From Siphonodentalium dalli (taxonomy: Eukaryota; Mollusca; Scaphopoda; Gadilida; Siphonodentaliidae): 64,000 nucleotides of DNA. The position numbers and the translations under genes were made by a program. The notes beneath the pieces are model-generated. The model worked only from the letters and a program-made list of their open reading frames with translations, ran no database searches and had not been told where the DNA came from. Each line of letters opens with the position of its first letter. The first letter of the stretch is position 1. The stretch covers positions 11,391,729 to 11,455,728 of the forward strand of contig CP136068.1 of assembly GCA_032622095.1 (NCBI GenBank), given 5' to 3'. This document shows positions 20,687 through 33,999 of the stretch, one piece after another.

Positions 20687-22820
20687 TTTTTTTCAGAAAT
20701 GACTAAGGCCTTAGTCAGAAATAACTAAGGTTTGACTAAGTCATCACTGTATCCATTAGTACATTTAATTGGGCCTAATTATTGGGGGTATCATAGCCCT
20801 GCAGCCTCAGCTGAACATCGCAACTGCAGATTAAAATAACTGAAAATAATGACTTACAGGTATCAACATAAATTTTATTAACTATTGAAACAATTAGACA
20901 ATATAAACAATGTTTTATCTTGAAAGAAAATTATTCATCACAGAATACTAGTATTCATTGAATATACATTCAATAGCTGACCAGTCGATAATTGTTTCAA
21001 ATTGAAACAAAAAGTTATGCTTACATTAAAATGATAACGAATGACCAACATAGAAGATTAATTCAGAGGAAATGAAGAGTTTTTTTAGAAGAAAAATTAT
21101 ATGATAAATATCTTCACCACTATGTGTGGAACTGAGCGCTTGTATCAAGCCACGGTGGAGTTTCCGACACACATCGTGACTTGCCTTCAGGCTCGTCACA
21201 ATAATTTCAGGAACACCGCCTTGGCTTGATACAATCGTGCATATCCATACAGGCATAGCACTTGCAATGGTGAATACATCTATTTAACAAATGAATGTTT
21301 GTTTTCAGAACTGCATGCAATTATGAACGCTTTGTTGCGGTCACATTTTGAGTGAATTGCGGAAACAAACCTCGCAATATTTGATTTAAATGTCACAATT
21401 TTGTGCGCAAAGTGTCACCATATTAAGCGCAAAATATTGCAATAATATCACAAACGACATGCTTATAAGTGTTTCCACTTGCGAAAATAGCATGCTTAAT
21501 GTACCACTTCTTTTGACTGGTACTGTACTACTGTATATATCAACAGCTACCGGTATTTGGGATTGGTCCCTTCAAGACAACAGCAGATCCAATAAACATG
21601 TAACTGTGCGCAATGACTTGGCGACAATGTTCTCATGTAGTCGCACATTTTCCATGAAATATCAGTGAATCAGCCGAAGATAGTTTGATAAGAACATCCA
21701 ACCAATAACAATGTACTCCTGGTAAATTGGCGTGATGCCGGTAACTTGACGATAACATGGCGAATAATGACAATGTCTCATATCCACACATTTCAATGAA
21801 CAATGATGAACACAGATAAATTGGTCGGGGTCATTGTAATTTTAAGTTGGAATTGTAGATACCGGTACATGTATGTGATCATCCATCACTACACGGCATC
21901 AGTTTCATTGTTTTTGGTGTTTTGTTGACGTTGGAGCTCTGTGAATTACACTGGTGCGCACACCGCATATCATCTCTTGTAATTGTACATGTATGTCAAT
22001 GTGCTCTGAAAGAATCAGATTCTGAACAAGTACTGTCAACTGCATTTTCACCATTCTAATATTAATACAAAGTAGCTGCTCGTTGAGTCGTTATTATTGT
22101 CACTATTGCTTGACGTCGAAGCTTCAGCCTTGTGTTCATCTGAATGAAGTCAGACCATTGATTCGATTGAATGGATCATGTCATGATTCATCGATTAATT
22201 GGCATGCATCACTGCTCTCGATGAATTTAGTGGAAATTGTCAATGATTAATAAGCCTTTTTTTCGCAGAATTTAAACTTGTGCGGTTATCAAAAGAACCG
22301 AAATCAGACCGTCTTTAACAACTATCCGCAATCGAACAGGTAACAGTCTCGATCACCAAACCAAGCCGGAATGAACTTCAACTTGGGGTAGTCGTCCACA
22401 ATGCCACAGCGAAAAACGTTCACCACACTGTATGTACTGTACAGTAGTAACAGTACTGTGTACGGTACATGTACATGTAACCTTAAAAGTCATCACAAAT
22501 CTAATTTTGTCAGCAAATATTTCAGGCGCCGTTCTTTCACATGTAGAATAAAGATTCAAGCTATTATTGACAAATTGTCCACTTGTTGAAAGCAGCTGAA
22601 TAATAAATTAGTTCAACTTCAACAATACACGATGAACGGTTTTCGCAGATTATTTTCCTAACTTCTCTTTTATCCTGGTTTTATCCGCTCTCCAAATACG
22701 CCATGGTTGTTATTTATGTAATATGTCGTCTCTTTTAGTTCTTTCGACGCCAATATCACGTCTAAATCACTCTGATTTTAGTGATTTTTCCGAATTAAAA
22801 ACGTCAGCCAAATAATTAAT

Positions 22821-23143
22821 GGTTGGCGATTATCGCAATACGATAGGGGAACACCGTGTGCGTAACGTAACTATCACAAGTATAACGTACTCTGATAACA
22901 ACATATCGCCAAATTCATGCTTCAAAGTTCAAACATTTTAAACATGTCATCTTCGGCTTCTTTTATTTTATTTTTATGAAAATGAATAATAAATGGGGTG
23001 ATAAATATGTATATAACGACAAATAGAATCAAATTAGCCATTTTCCCGTGCAACTTAGGACAGGCAAGACAGGTACAAAAATTGGTGAAATATGAGTACG
23101 AACGTCAAAGTGTTCCCCTATCGTATTGCGATAATCGCCAACC
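22821..23143. mobile_element. 320-bp MITE with 34-bp perfect terminal inverted repeats
   Basis: GGTTGGCGATTATCGCAATA plus 14 further bases at 22821-22854 is perfectly inverted at 23110-23143. No target duplication is evident. It is nested in the CACTG element. The perfect arms suggest recent movement or conversion. Confidence 0.75.
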
Positions 23144-24559
23144 CAAAAAAATGGCGTGACGATAATTTGCGTTGAATTTACGTACTCGTCCATAGACGTA
23201 CCGACCCGATTAACACAGAATGAATGCGATATTATATACATATTAAATGTCAGCAGAGTAAGATTCAGTCATACTGTATGGAGTCATTGCCGTATATAAT
23301 ATGTCGCCGATAAGTAAGCTATTGAGTTGACGGCATGACTGAATCAAGAAAATATGAACCTTAGTAACTAAGGTGTGACTAAGGTCACACTTAGTTACTT
23401 TTGGCTACGTTAGTCAAAAATAACTAAGTTACGGGTTGACTAAGGCTATGACTAAGTTTTTTTTTTCAGTGCAGACTATATAATTATAAACAAAAATACT
23501 TTAAAAAACAGACATGATCTCTAAATTAAGGCATATCGTAGCGGCAATTTTGGGTCTTTATTGGCATCATTGACACCAGAAAAGTAAGAGGAATACACCA
23601 CGTGTAATACAGCGAATGGCTTACCCACAATCTTCATATAAATAGACATAGGGTAATATCGCGAAATGTACCGACTGTTGCGGGTGATCGCAATGGCGAC
23701 CATTTTGTTTTATCCCCAAGTTGTCGATTGCAGATTGTTTTGTCAGACGATATTGAAGGATTAGTTGCAATCATATGAACGTCATAATGTTCAAATATTT
23801 GTGACATATTATGATTGGTTTTGTGTTTTTTTCTGGAAAAAATTGTTGAAAAAATTCGAATTTCTCAAATTATGAACCATATTCTGGCGGCCTTCTTGGA
23901 TTTTAATTTACAAATTTGACATCAGTTAACGGAGAAATATATAAGAAACCGAATGCAATTCATTGCAATGTCATAACTCAATTGGTTTTTCCACAATTGT
24001 CATATAAATAGACATAGGGTAATATCGCGAAATGCACCGACTATTGTGGATGATCGCACTGGCGGCCATTTTGCTTTCTCCCTGATTTGTCGATTACAGA
24101 TTTTTTTTTGTCAGATGATATTGAAGGATTACTTGCGGTCATACAAACGTCATAATGTTTAAATATTTGTGACATTTTATGATTGGTTTTGTGTTTTTTC
24201 TGAAATTTGTTTTGAAAAAAAATCGAATTTTTCAAATTCTGTGCCATATTCTGGCGGCCATCTTGGATTTTGATTTTCAAATTTGATATTAGTTGACGTA
24301 GAAATATATAAGGAAAAAAATGCAATTGATTGCAATGTCATATCTCAATTAGTTTTTCCACAATCGTCATATAAATAGACATAGGGTAAAATCGCGAAAT
24401 TTTCCGACCCTCATGGGCGCCATCTTGGATTACGTCACATGCGGCCAGGTTGTTTTCTTGTTAACATCCGGAATTCTACTCTAGAGGTGTCCAGGTACAT
24501 AAAAAAAATCGGTCCGGAAGAGTCCTGGGGTCCATAGGGGGTGTACCTAGCTGCCCGAC

Positions 24560-25130
24560 TAGATATGTTCTATCACATAGAGTTCCCCATATACTAGACC
24601 TGGAACGAGCAATTGCTAGGCTGAATTTAATCATATGTACTTTGAGCCGTTTCAATTTACCACTTCTACCTCAGATCACCCTCCAGACTTGCGAAGAAGT
24701 TATCACCTGATCAAATTTTAAGTCACATGGAATGTTTGAATATATTTTTCAACATAATCGGGAGCACAAAACCAAACAATAAGCACAGTTTGTGTTGTAT
24801 ATATAGTAAATGAATATAAAAGCTAACACAAATTTATAACACTTTCAATAACTTTATTCGAGAGAGTAATACAAATTCAATCACTTTTTTAGAGTGAGTG
24901 GATGGTCAATATTCTTGAACTTAATAGCTACAATGACATGTCATTATTTAAATTGGTAAAGAAATTTGATCAATGTTTCATTTTCTTCTGGCTATATTTG
25001 TGTGAATTTGAATGTTCTGTCCAATGTTAATACATCGAAGTTGCAAACAGTATGTGGGGCATTAAATGTTGTATCTCAGTGGATGCCCAGCGTGAGTGGG
25101 ACCGTCCCTACGAATAGAACCTCGATCCGT
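24560..25130. other. About 570 bp, nothing recognised
   Basis: No repeat structure or gene seen between the foldback element and the CAACGTTGG repeat. The 139-codon frame 24966-25385 runs mostly through that repeat and is not accepted. Confidence 0.35.
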
Positions 25131-25399
25131 CCCAGCAAACGCCCAATAACAACGTTGGAACAACGTTACCCAAACGTATTAATAGTGGCATGCACCCGTG
25201 GTTCGACGTCTGTTCAACATCGGGTTCTGGCGGCCCAACAACATCGGCTCGATGTTAAACCACGGTCGAGTCGACGATGGGATACGACGTCAAGCCAACA
25301 CCGAGCCAGCGAAAACGGTCATAGTTGGCCCAACGTCGGGTTTCAACATTGGCCCAATGATAGGAATGACGTTGACCCAAAGTAGGTGTGCTATCTGGG
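25131..25399. mobile_element. CAACGTTGG-rich element, complete copy
   Basis: It starts CCCAGCAAACG and ends GTGCTATCTGGG, giving CCCAG/CTGGG inverted ends, and is filled with CAACGTTGG-type palindromic words. The end is identical to that at 165-176. It is a short non-autonomous dispersed repeat. Confidence 0.55.
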
Positions 25400-27420
25400 T
25401 AACCGCTTCCCAGATAAATATTACAGATAGCACAAGAATGTCAACACATACGGACATTGAGATATGATAATTGTGTCTACACAAATGAATAAAACAATTA
25501 TGATGTCGTTGTGTTTGCATTATTGGTGATAACAGTCAGCATATTTACATTGATGCATTCATGTTGTTTTACAGATAACGTTCATAGCAGTGACGCAACG
25601 GATGTGTGATGATTAGACACAATTTGGAAATGGCTTAATGCATAAGACCAGGCTAGACTGTGCAATGGTACAACGCCATGTGGAGGCGAAATGGATTGTC
25701 TACACCGCCCCAACTATGATAAATATTGATATTTGTTATTGCATGCCTGTCACATTATTAGTTTCAATTTCAAACCACAACTGCATACAGGCTGAAGTTG
25801 TTTAGATAGTTTGAGTGGAAACGTCATCACATACCCAATGTTATTTTGGTTCTGCGCCTATTCTGAAACACTAAGTAATTACCTGATGATCACACGTATC
25901 GTTAACTGGTGCTTAGAACAGAATTGTTCCCAAGCGACGATATGTCCAGTGAACCAGCCAACCAAATACATCCGCGCAAATACGCACATAATCGACCTAT
26001 AATGTGAAATAGGCACATAGTGTGACTATATGATTTTGAAATAAGAAGATAATGGATCATATCCGTTATATCGCTTTATGGCGCGTGAAAACACATGCTG
26101 AAGAGTGTGAACTTGAAAATTCACGAGCTGGCTTATTTGTGTCCGCACTAAAATGTTATTTTTTCAGCACATTATAGACTCAAAATGAAGCGATTCTAAG
26201 CAGATTATCCAACTACAATAAGTTCTATTAAAAGAAGTTTTTCGGGAGAACACGAGGACCCGAGTGTATTTTGGGTCTGTTCGTCCCGATTTGTCTCGTG
26301 TTTTGAGTAAATAGTTATTGCTCTGATTGCATATGTTTCATATATAGTTCGAAATGTAATAGTCCTATTCTAAAGCACCACTTATTTACTGGATGGCAAC
26401 ACGTCATCGTCGTTTGTAAATTGCGCTCGGTACAATATAGTTATTAGGTGACGATACGGGTATATTGAAATAAGTCCCGACGTCATATCCAATCCTACCA
26501 TCATTCAATCTCACGTACTTGTGATTGATCCACATACATGTAATAACGAACCAAAGCCGGGTGCTTTGGGTTGTATATAGACTATATCTGATTTTGTGAC
26601 GTCACCAATTATTATCTAATACGACGCTCGTATTTAGAATTTTTGCGACCACTTTTGACGCTCAGTAAATCGGTGGGCTTAGAGCATTAATGTCGTAATC
26701 GGAAATAAACATGTGTTTCAGTCAGTTACCGGCGTTCCAAAATGAGGGTAGTTACTATCGGAAATATACACAGTAAAGTTCATTCGTAGCGGCGGTTTAC
26801 AGAACATAATAATGACACTCTAAGGACTGTTAAATATTTGCAAATATTCGGCGATTCGTGCAAACGTTATTATATCGCGTTTAAATTATCCTAATATTAC
26901 ATAGTACATACGTGAATCTGATAATCCGCATATATCCTTCCATTTTCATGATCGAAAGGGAACACACAATTATGAACAAAGCAGAAAATACATTCAGGTT
27001 ATCGCGAATTCGGTCGATATGATATGGTGAAAGCTACATGATGACGTTGTTCATCGAGTTTCATTGAAATCGACATGATGACATTTCTGACACCGACAAG
27101 CTTCTTTGTACAGTACACATCTCATTCGGATTGCGCACACAGCCTCAATAATATAATGATTAATTTCAGTAAAATACTCCCCTCTCGACACCAACCAACA
27201 TTCTTGATTTGTGAATACTTTTATAGTTTGATGTTGGGAGTTTATATTCTATAATAATTTGAACAAAAGGAACGGCTTTCAAAAGTGTTTTTAGGTTTTA
27301 AGTCTGAGTTTAGAGCTCGTAGTTTGTGAACCTCTGATTTTTCACATGACCTGACGTTTGATTGACCTAATGTATACACGAAATTGCTAGCTATAGGACC
27401 AACTATTTCGACGAACCCTT
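25400..27420. other. About 2 kb without recognised features
   Basis: AT-rich, apparently single-copy within the window. No open frame over 63 codons, no splice-bounded exon or repeat recognised. A small perfect stem (AACCAAAGC/GCTTTGGGTT near 26550) is the only local structure noted. Confidence 0.4.
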
Positions 27421-28330
27421 TAGTCCGTGGGCCAATTCTGAGAAAGCCTCTAGTTTAGAAGTTGGCTACACCCCCTCCAACAAAGGTTTTTATATATCAA
27501 ATTAAAGGTCATTATATGACGCATCCGATTTTGCTTGTTGCCCGCTTCAGAATGTGTCCCAAAATAGATCTTTTTAAGGAAGACAACCCCTACCCCTTAA
27601 TAAAATAAAAATTTAATCGAGTACAAGTATCAGCGTAGAAAAATATGACTGTGTTTATAAAGGGAACAAGACATTGTTTATATTAATTACAGATCACAAA
27701 AAACAACATGAGATACAACACTGGACCAATGTATAAGCGAGTTCGAAAAAATTGCGATAAATATTGTGAAATTGCGAAAAATTACTTGGAATTTTGAAAA
27801 AATAGTGTCACATATAATTGGCTGTAACTTGTGAAACACGTGGGCTATTGACACGCAACATGTCTCAAAAATTGCAAAACAATTTGGATGGTGGACTGAT
27901 AATTATATTTCTGTGAAAATGCGCTGTGGGCATAAACTTAACCCCACCCCTTAAAATATAATTTTCTCAGAAAAATGAATTGCATAGTTTACACTTAGAA
28001 TGTCGCATGCAAAGAATGCTTTAGGGGCATAACATGAAACAGTGTAGAGATTGATGAAGGGGAATCATGAACAACCTTGTCCGAACATGTTCTAAGATGA
28101 AAATTTGGGAGGAAATTGTGAAAAATTGTATTTTTTACTAATTTCTCAAAATTTTACAACATTGTGATTAAATTTTGATAGGGGTATGGAAACGTCACAC
28201 GAGAAAACTGGGCCAGAAAATGGAAATACATAAAACCTCACATGATAACTTTTTTGTCAACTATTTCATATTTTTACAATTTTACACCGATTATATATAT
28301 ATTTCAACTGATCACATATGGTTAGCGAAG

Positions 28331-29888
28331 GCTGATGATTGAGACTTTAGTTTTACTGGGAGGTATTTTCTTATTTTGTCTGATTTTGTGGCGCATTTTG
28401 TGACACTAGACACAATTGACGATATATACAGCATCGGACACTTCATGTTTGATAATTGTTTTAAGATGGCATCCAAAGCGGCCACCAACATCGAAGATTT
28501 TCAAACTTACCGACACAAATTAAACTGGTTCGTCATATGGGGATAATGGAATTGTTCATTAAGAATGCATTCGCTGGTGCTCCTCAACGACCTAAAGAAC
28601 TCTAATATCTTGTACCAACTCATTTATTGTAATTAATAATTGATTGACGAAAATGCCCAATAACTCTGCTCATCCTCAGGGTAGCCAAAATTTGCACTAC
28701 TTCGGTTATTCTATGCAGATATACTCACATTTCATATACCAGTACATCGTGACATGTCGGCGGCCAAATAACAAATCGCATGAATCATTGTAGCCAATTG
28801 CAAATCTCAATAGTTCTATAACTGCATTTGGATAGGGATGAAGTGCCGTCAATGCGTTGTTGACATGTAGGGCTTCCCGGCCCCTCACGCAGCGACCATG
28901 CGATGGCCGTCAAGAAAACCAAACCCATATAATTCAGAGCACCCATATATCCCATGCACGGTTTCTATATCGGTACTTCTGTTGTGGGGTCATTTTAGCC
29001 AGAACTATTTTCAACCTTGAGGGAGACAAACAAAACTCCCATGGCTTGATTATATATTAGCGCTGGGGGACGGACCGGGCCACCCGGGGCGATCCGATAC
29101 ACTGCATGACAAAAGGTTCAGTACTTTAGGATTTTAGGAAAAATATTTGACTCTGTTCAGCTGTTATGTTTCTGCCCAACTTGTGGGTACATATCCTGGG
29201 ACAACTGAAATCATTTGGGTTTGTTAACAATCCGAAGATCATAATAGTACATGGTGCTGATCTTTGTTATGAACCCGACGGGCATGAAAGAGACAAAGGG
29301 AATGGACTGGCCGATCATGATTACGCCTGAATCTTGATTCATCATTGATTCATTATAGATTCGTTTTTATGCATGTGCATCTGGGTGCTGACTATTCCCG
29401 CTCTGCGTCCAGGGGATAACATTATTTACATGACACTCAAACGGGCATATATGTAAAGGGACATACTTTAGGGACACCTCATGTCACAATTCCTAGAGTT
29501 GTTATCATATAACCATAAACATGTAGCTTGTGTACTATAGGTAGGGCTATGGTTTTATATGCCACACAACAGGACTATATATGGAGCCCAAATTGCATAG
29601 GGTTATAAGGACATGACATTCCATAATGGGTTGAGTTATTGTGCCTAGTAATTGCCTGATAGTTTGAAAGAAACAAGTGTTGCTTAAGAAGTCTGCAGTT
29701 TTGTTATTGTTCTCGTTTAACAACAGGAGAAAAATTATCGTAATTCGTCGACTTGAACACATGTCGGCTTGTCACATAAAGCACATACAAATTATTGACA
29801 GGATGTAAGTAGGTCACCATCGATATTAGTAGATTGTTGACGTTGTTGCATAATATGATACATTGAAATTCTTTTACAGAATAAGTCA
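28331..29888. other. Element interior upstream of the EEADTR frames
   Basis: Only chance-size frames (for example the minus-strand 60-codon frame at 28706-28888). TTTTACAG at 29873-29880 could be a splice acceptor just before the conserved frame. Nothing else recognised. Confidence 0.35.
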
Positions 29889-30310
29889 TTGTGCTACATT
29901 TTTTCTACAACCCGAGAATACAATTCTGGTATTCAAACAAGGCTCCACGCATTATGTGTCCATGACAGTGTTGCAGACAATGCCAAATATTTATCAGGTG
30001 GTGATAACAAAGACTGCTTGACAGGCTTCTATTTTTTTCGCGAATGGTCGAGTGCAGAATCTACATGTATTTCAAAAACACTGAATGATATAGTTGCCAT
30101 GGGGTCGAAAGTCACATGATATGGTCCCGGAGTGGCGACGTTCACTTAGAGTTAGTTCCTGATATCGTGCTAGTATGTTACCACGAGGAAGCGGATACAC
30201 GTATATTGTTACATGCAGCCAATGCAGCACGCCTCGACCGGAATCTGGTTATTATTTTTATTCCACTGACGTACATGTCGAAATACTATAATGCTATGTT
30301 TCTCAATTAA
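29889..30310 (+). pseudogene. Fragment of EEADTR-motif protein (transposon-associated, uncharacterised)
   Basis: Two overlapping frames, 29889-30119 and 30116-30310, lie in different phases, so a frameshift or a missed intron separates them. The first contains SGGDNKDCLTGFYFFREWSS and the second VPDIVLVCYHEEADTRILLH followed by AANAARLDRNLVIIF. A pattern of GNK, a Trp-containing FxxxW block and then HEEADTRxxLHAxxA is, from memory, common to a large set of uncharacterised proteins found in many copies in cnidarians, molluscs, fish and ticks, and usually followed by a DTDV motif. The acidic EEAD/DTD pairing resembles FEN1/XPG-type PIN nucleases, which is an inference. The DTDV part is not found intact here (the frame reads PLTYMSK). 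The gene is truncated at both ends and probably dead. It lies between the inverted arms and may be cargo or a remnant of the element's own gene. Confidence 0.6.
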
Positions 30311-31664
30311 TAGGAGCTAGGATAATTCTTCATACTGAATCCAAAAATAGGTCATGTGTCATTTCCGTGAACCACATAGCGGACATTATTGTCCAATGAG
30401 GTGTGTGAAACATTGCCTCTAATTCACGCGTTAATTCAGGCTACGACATTCTCAAATACTTATACAATGAATTCGTTTGACTTAATAGTCAAAAGCAGTA
30501 AAATGTGATGCGACTTTAAATTTGCATCAATTTGTGTAATCTATTAATGTTGACGATGACACTATATATCTCACAAAGAGTTTGCATGTGGGCTATATTA
30601 TGGTGGGCCACAATGCCGTCTATTCGACAAATTAATGCTCACGTTTTTATGTTGTATAACCGAACACTGGAACACATCTTCAACCTCCAGCATCCACATA
30701 CTTCTTAAGAAATCACACCAACATATTATTGCGAACTATATCAGTGATTGGCACATCATACTAACTCCCATGCCTGGTGTACCATGTCATGACAGCCATG
30801 ACTGGTTGCTCGTTGATTGAGTCCTACAAACCAGACAGATTATACTTCCTCCCGATCGACTGTGACAACTGAGCTTTGACTGCAAATATTCATCTGACAC
30901 ATGATCTTGTTTCAGCGCAGACTAACCATGTAATGATGTATGTGAGATTGTCTACAATAACCGAAATAGTGTAACTTTTGACGACTCATAGGATGAGTAG
31001 AGTGAGAGAACATTTAAGGACTATATATACTCAAATTATAGAACAGGAAGTAGTAGCATGTCTTGAAAACTGTTTGGCAACACAATATTATATACTGCAA
31101 AAGTCATTTCTTTATTGACAAAAAACCTCTGTATAACAACTAATTTCTTTAATATAAAATATTTCACTTGAACATATCAGAGATATGCAACTTGAAATGG
31201 GAGGCTGGTAATTTGGGCATACAATTTAAATTTTCTTCAGAAACATTATATAAATTGATATTACTTATCTAAACTGACCCAAAATGCACATATTAGTGAT
31301 GATTCTTTTAATCTTGCTATACATGACTTGTATAAAGTATTCCCCCAATAAATGTGTATATATAGTCATTAAGACAACCAATTACTTATTAGCTTAAATT
31401 AATTGAAACAATAGTATAAGGTCTATTTGTGGTTACCAGTGAACTCATGATTAACAATTCCCTTGTCCCCAGATAACGAACTCAGTCACGTTTGTGAAGG
31501 AAAATGTGAGAAACTTCGATTTTGTTGGCCGATTTGGATGCCATACTAAACGTATTGTCAAATATGGAGCGTATGTAATGCCGTATCTACTGTCAGATGT
31601 GATCACTGTTCCGACATGCGCGGCACAAATAAGAAAATACCGTTCTGTATAACGTAAGTCTCAT
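30311..31664. other. Element interior downstream of the EEADTR frames
   Basis: AT-rich, no recognised domain. The 61-codon frame at 30635-30820 has no supporting feature. Confidence 0.35.
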
Positions 31665-33554
31665 AAGCATTTGTAGCCATATGTGCTCAGTTGAAATATA
31701 TATGTATATATGTTTTCCGTAAAAATTGAAAAATATACGAAATAGTTGCCAGAAAGGTGATCGTATGATGTTTTATGAACTTACTAATTCTAGACCAGCG
31801 TTCTCGTGAGGTTATACCATAACCTATCACAATTTAATCAAAATGTTGTAAATTGTACAGAAATTAGTAAATATTCTCATTTTTCACATTTTTTTCAAAT
31901 TTTAATCTTAGATCACGTTCAGACACCGTTATTTATCTTTCCCTTCATCACTCTGTATACTGTTTCAGTTTATGCTTCTAAAACCAACTTGACATGCAGC
32001 ATTCTAAGTGTAAACTACATAATTCGTTTTTCTGCAAAAGTTATATTTTAGGGGGTGGGGGTTAAGTTTACGCTCATATAACATTTTCAAAGCAATATTC
32101 TTGGCATTCCATTATTAAATTCGTTTTGATGTGTCATTGAGGTAAATTTTGAGCCATGTTGCGGATCAATTATAGCCCATGTGATTCACAAGTTATAGCC
32201 ATATATATGTGACCATTGTTTTCAAAATCTTACTTTTCGCGATTTCAAAATATTTATCCCAATTTTTTCTAACTAGCTCATAAATTGGTCTAGTTTTGTA
32301 TCTCGTATTATATCTTATTAATATAAACTATATATTGTGCAGTTTATAACCGCAATATTTTGTTTATGCTCTGACACTTGTACTCAAGATAATTTACATT
32401 TTATTTTAGGGGTAAGAGTTGTCTTCCCTGAGAAATCTATTTTGGGACACTTTCTGAAACGGGCAACAAGCACAATCTGATGCGCCATATGATGACCTTT
32501 AATTTGATATGTAAAAACATTGTTGGAGGGGGAGTGCAGCCAAATAGAAAAATATCTTGTTTGGCCCACGGACTACTTGTGCATGTCTGGAGTGAAATTA
32601 ACCATAATCATATCACGATATAAGGCCTGAGTGAATCTTATTTTATGGGAATACGCATCTATGAAGTTATTTTATAAGATTAAAAAAGGCACATATTTAT
32701 CCTAGCTTATGATAGTGGTTTAGCTGTGGCTCGTTAATTACGCTGGCGTATGGTCATATTAAAATTGAACATATCACATAGCTATAACTGAAGTGATCAA
32801 ATTCTAAGTCGAGACGAACAATATTATATTATTCATAGTATTATCCTCTGGACAACAAACGTTTCGAACGGACGCCGCTCATTTCTAGAGTCACCCGAAT
32901 TGTTTTTCGGCGGCAAATAGAGCATATTACTATATTATGTCGTTAAATTGTATGTCAAATAATGTAATTTACATGGTTTCAGCAATCATTGACCGGTTCA
33001 TTAACCCCTTAAATGACGTTATAGGTTAGAAGATCACGAGCGAGCTCGGACAAGCCCGGCCGACAGTGTAATATGATTATGGTAGTAAGATGCATATGCT
33101 GTGAAATTTTACTTGCCGTGTCACCCATCATCGGTTTTGTTAACGCTTTAATGCCGATATCGGCTAAAAGAACTTTGGTTGTGAATATTGACTCGCCATC
33201 TCGTTCACGGCCGGGTTCATTAACCCCTTAAATGACGATATGGATCAGGAGAGCCAGTACAACCCCGGGCCAGTGGTCAAATCGACAGTATAGTATGATG
33301 CCTTGTGGTAGTGTCATACTAAGCATATTTTGTGAATTTTTACTTGCTGTGTAAAACACCGCTTGTTTTAGAATGACTTTAAATGCCGATTTTGTCGTAA
33401 AAGATTCCGGGCTGACCCAGAGGCCCGTTCACACTATCAATTGATTACTAAAGGCCATACAGACAGTGTAATATGCTACCTTGACGTGGCAGTAGGATGT
33501 ATATATTGTTGGGCGCGTAACCTTTATAACTGTACTGAATGGCGTACGCAGGCT

Positions 33555-33641
33555 ATCGGATAATGATAGTTTTAATTGATACGATTTAACTTGGAGATAT
33601 CCAAGTTAAATCGTATCAATTTTAAACTATCATTATCCGAT
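33555..33641. repeat. 41-bp-arm near-perfect hairpin
   Basis: Arms 33555-33595 and 33600-33641 are inverted with a GATA spacer and one small difference in the middle (AATTAAAACT against AATTTTAAACT). It marks the inner edge of the left arm. Confidence 0.85.
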
Positions 33642-33999
33642 GACGATGACTGTTAAACAACCTACTAGCCACTAATGATTACATATCGAATTCACGCGTA
33701 TATTGTTTGTGAATAACAGATTTAGTCCACGGGTGGGGTTGGCGGTTTACCACACGAGCTCTACGCGAGTGCGCAAAATCGCCAATCACACCAGTAGAGT
33801 AAATTTGTTTTTCAGACACATTACGTGTGTATTTTTGCTAACACCGTGATATCTCTAACGCCTATACTTCTTGTCTAAATTACTGCATTATCAATATATA
33901 TACCACTAATGCAGTATAGGCAGGCGATCGGTCTGTTCAAAGTACGCCGGCATTCTTGCAAGATCAAACTTAACCTTTCAAAACCATCAAATCTGTCAT

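Larger units (their letters stand above)
20431..23471. mobile_element. 3.0-kb CACTG-ended DNA transposon, non-autonomous
   Basis: The left end CACTGAAAAAAAAAACTTAG and the right end CTAAGTTTTTTTTTTCAGTG are inverted repeats. Sub-terminal TTAGT/ACTAA words are abundant at both ends (20445-20760 and 23355-23460). CACTR ends followed by an A-run suggest the CACTA/Chapaev group (CMC), but no clear 3- or 4-bp target duplication is visible (only CA on both sides). The interior has no frame longer than about 90 codons and no recognised transposase domain. It sits just inside the right arm of the 8.3-kb element. Confidence 0.65.
16238..24559. mobile_element. 8.3-kb foldback-type element with about 1-kb inverted arms
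   Basis: Left end GTCGGGCAGCTAGGTACACC; the right end at 24559 is its complement, and the arms stay similar for about 970 bp (16238-17205) and 1050 bp (23512-24559). Each arm contains tandem units of about 370 bp that include a TTTCGCGATnTTACCC word and AATTGTGGAAAAAC; the right arm keeps one more unit than the left. Long arms built of tandem units are typical of Foldback/Galileo-like elements, but no transposase was found, so the superfamily is open. No clear target duplication is visible. The interior holds a decayed Gypsy pol and a CACTG-ended element. Short frames in the arms (for example 16415, 16456, 16501, 24041) are repeat translations. Confidence 0.75.
27421..32575. mobile_element. 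5.2-kb long-inverted-repeat element enclosing an EEADTR gene relic
   Basis: Ends TAGTCCGTGGGCC and GGCCCACGGACTA are inverted, flanked by CTT on both sides, a possible 3-bp target duplication. The arms (27421-about 28330 and about 31665-32575) align over about 900 bp with moderate divergence, including CCCCCTCCAACA, CAAATTAAAGGTCAT and the AAACTTAACCCC stretch. Arm frames such as 31806-32051 and 32384-32569 are repeat sequence. The interior holds two adjacent frames with a conserved transposon-associated motif. The superfamily is unknown to me. Confidence 0.7.

Noticed and set aside
16238-24559. Polinton/Maverick element
   Set aside because: Long terminal inverted repeats fit, but there is no protein-primed polymerase, ATPase or capsid gene, and the integrase present belongs to the Gypsy relic.
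24966-25385. 139-codon open frame
   Set aside because: Most of it is the CAACGTTGG-type repeat, and an overlapping frame is also open by composition.
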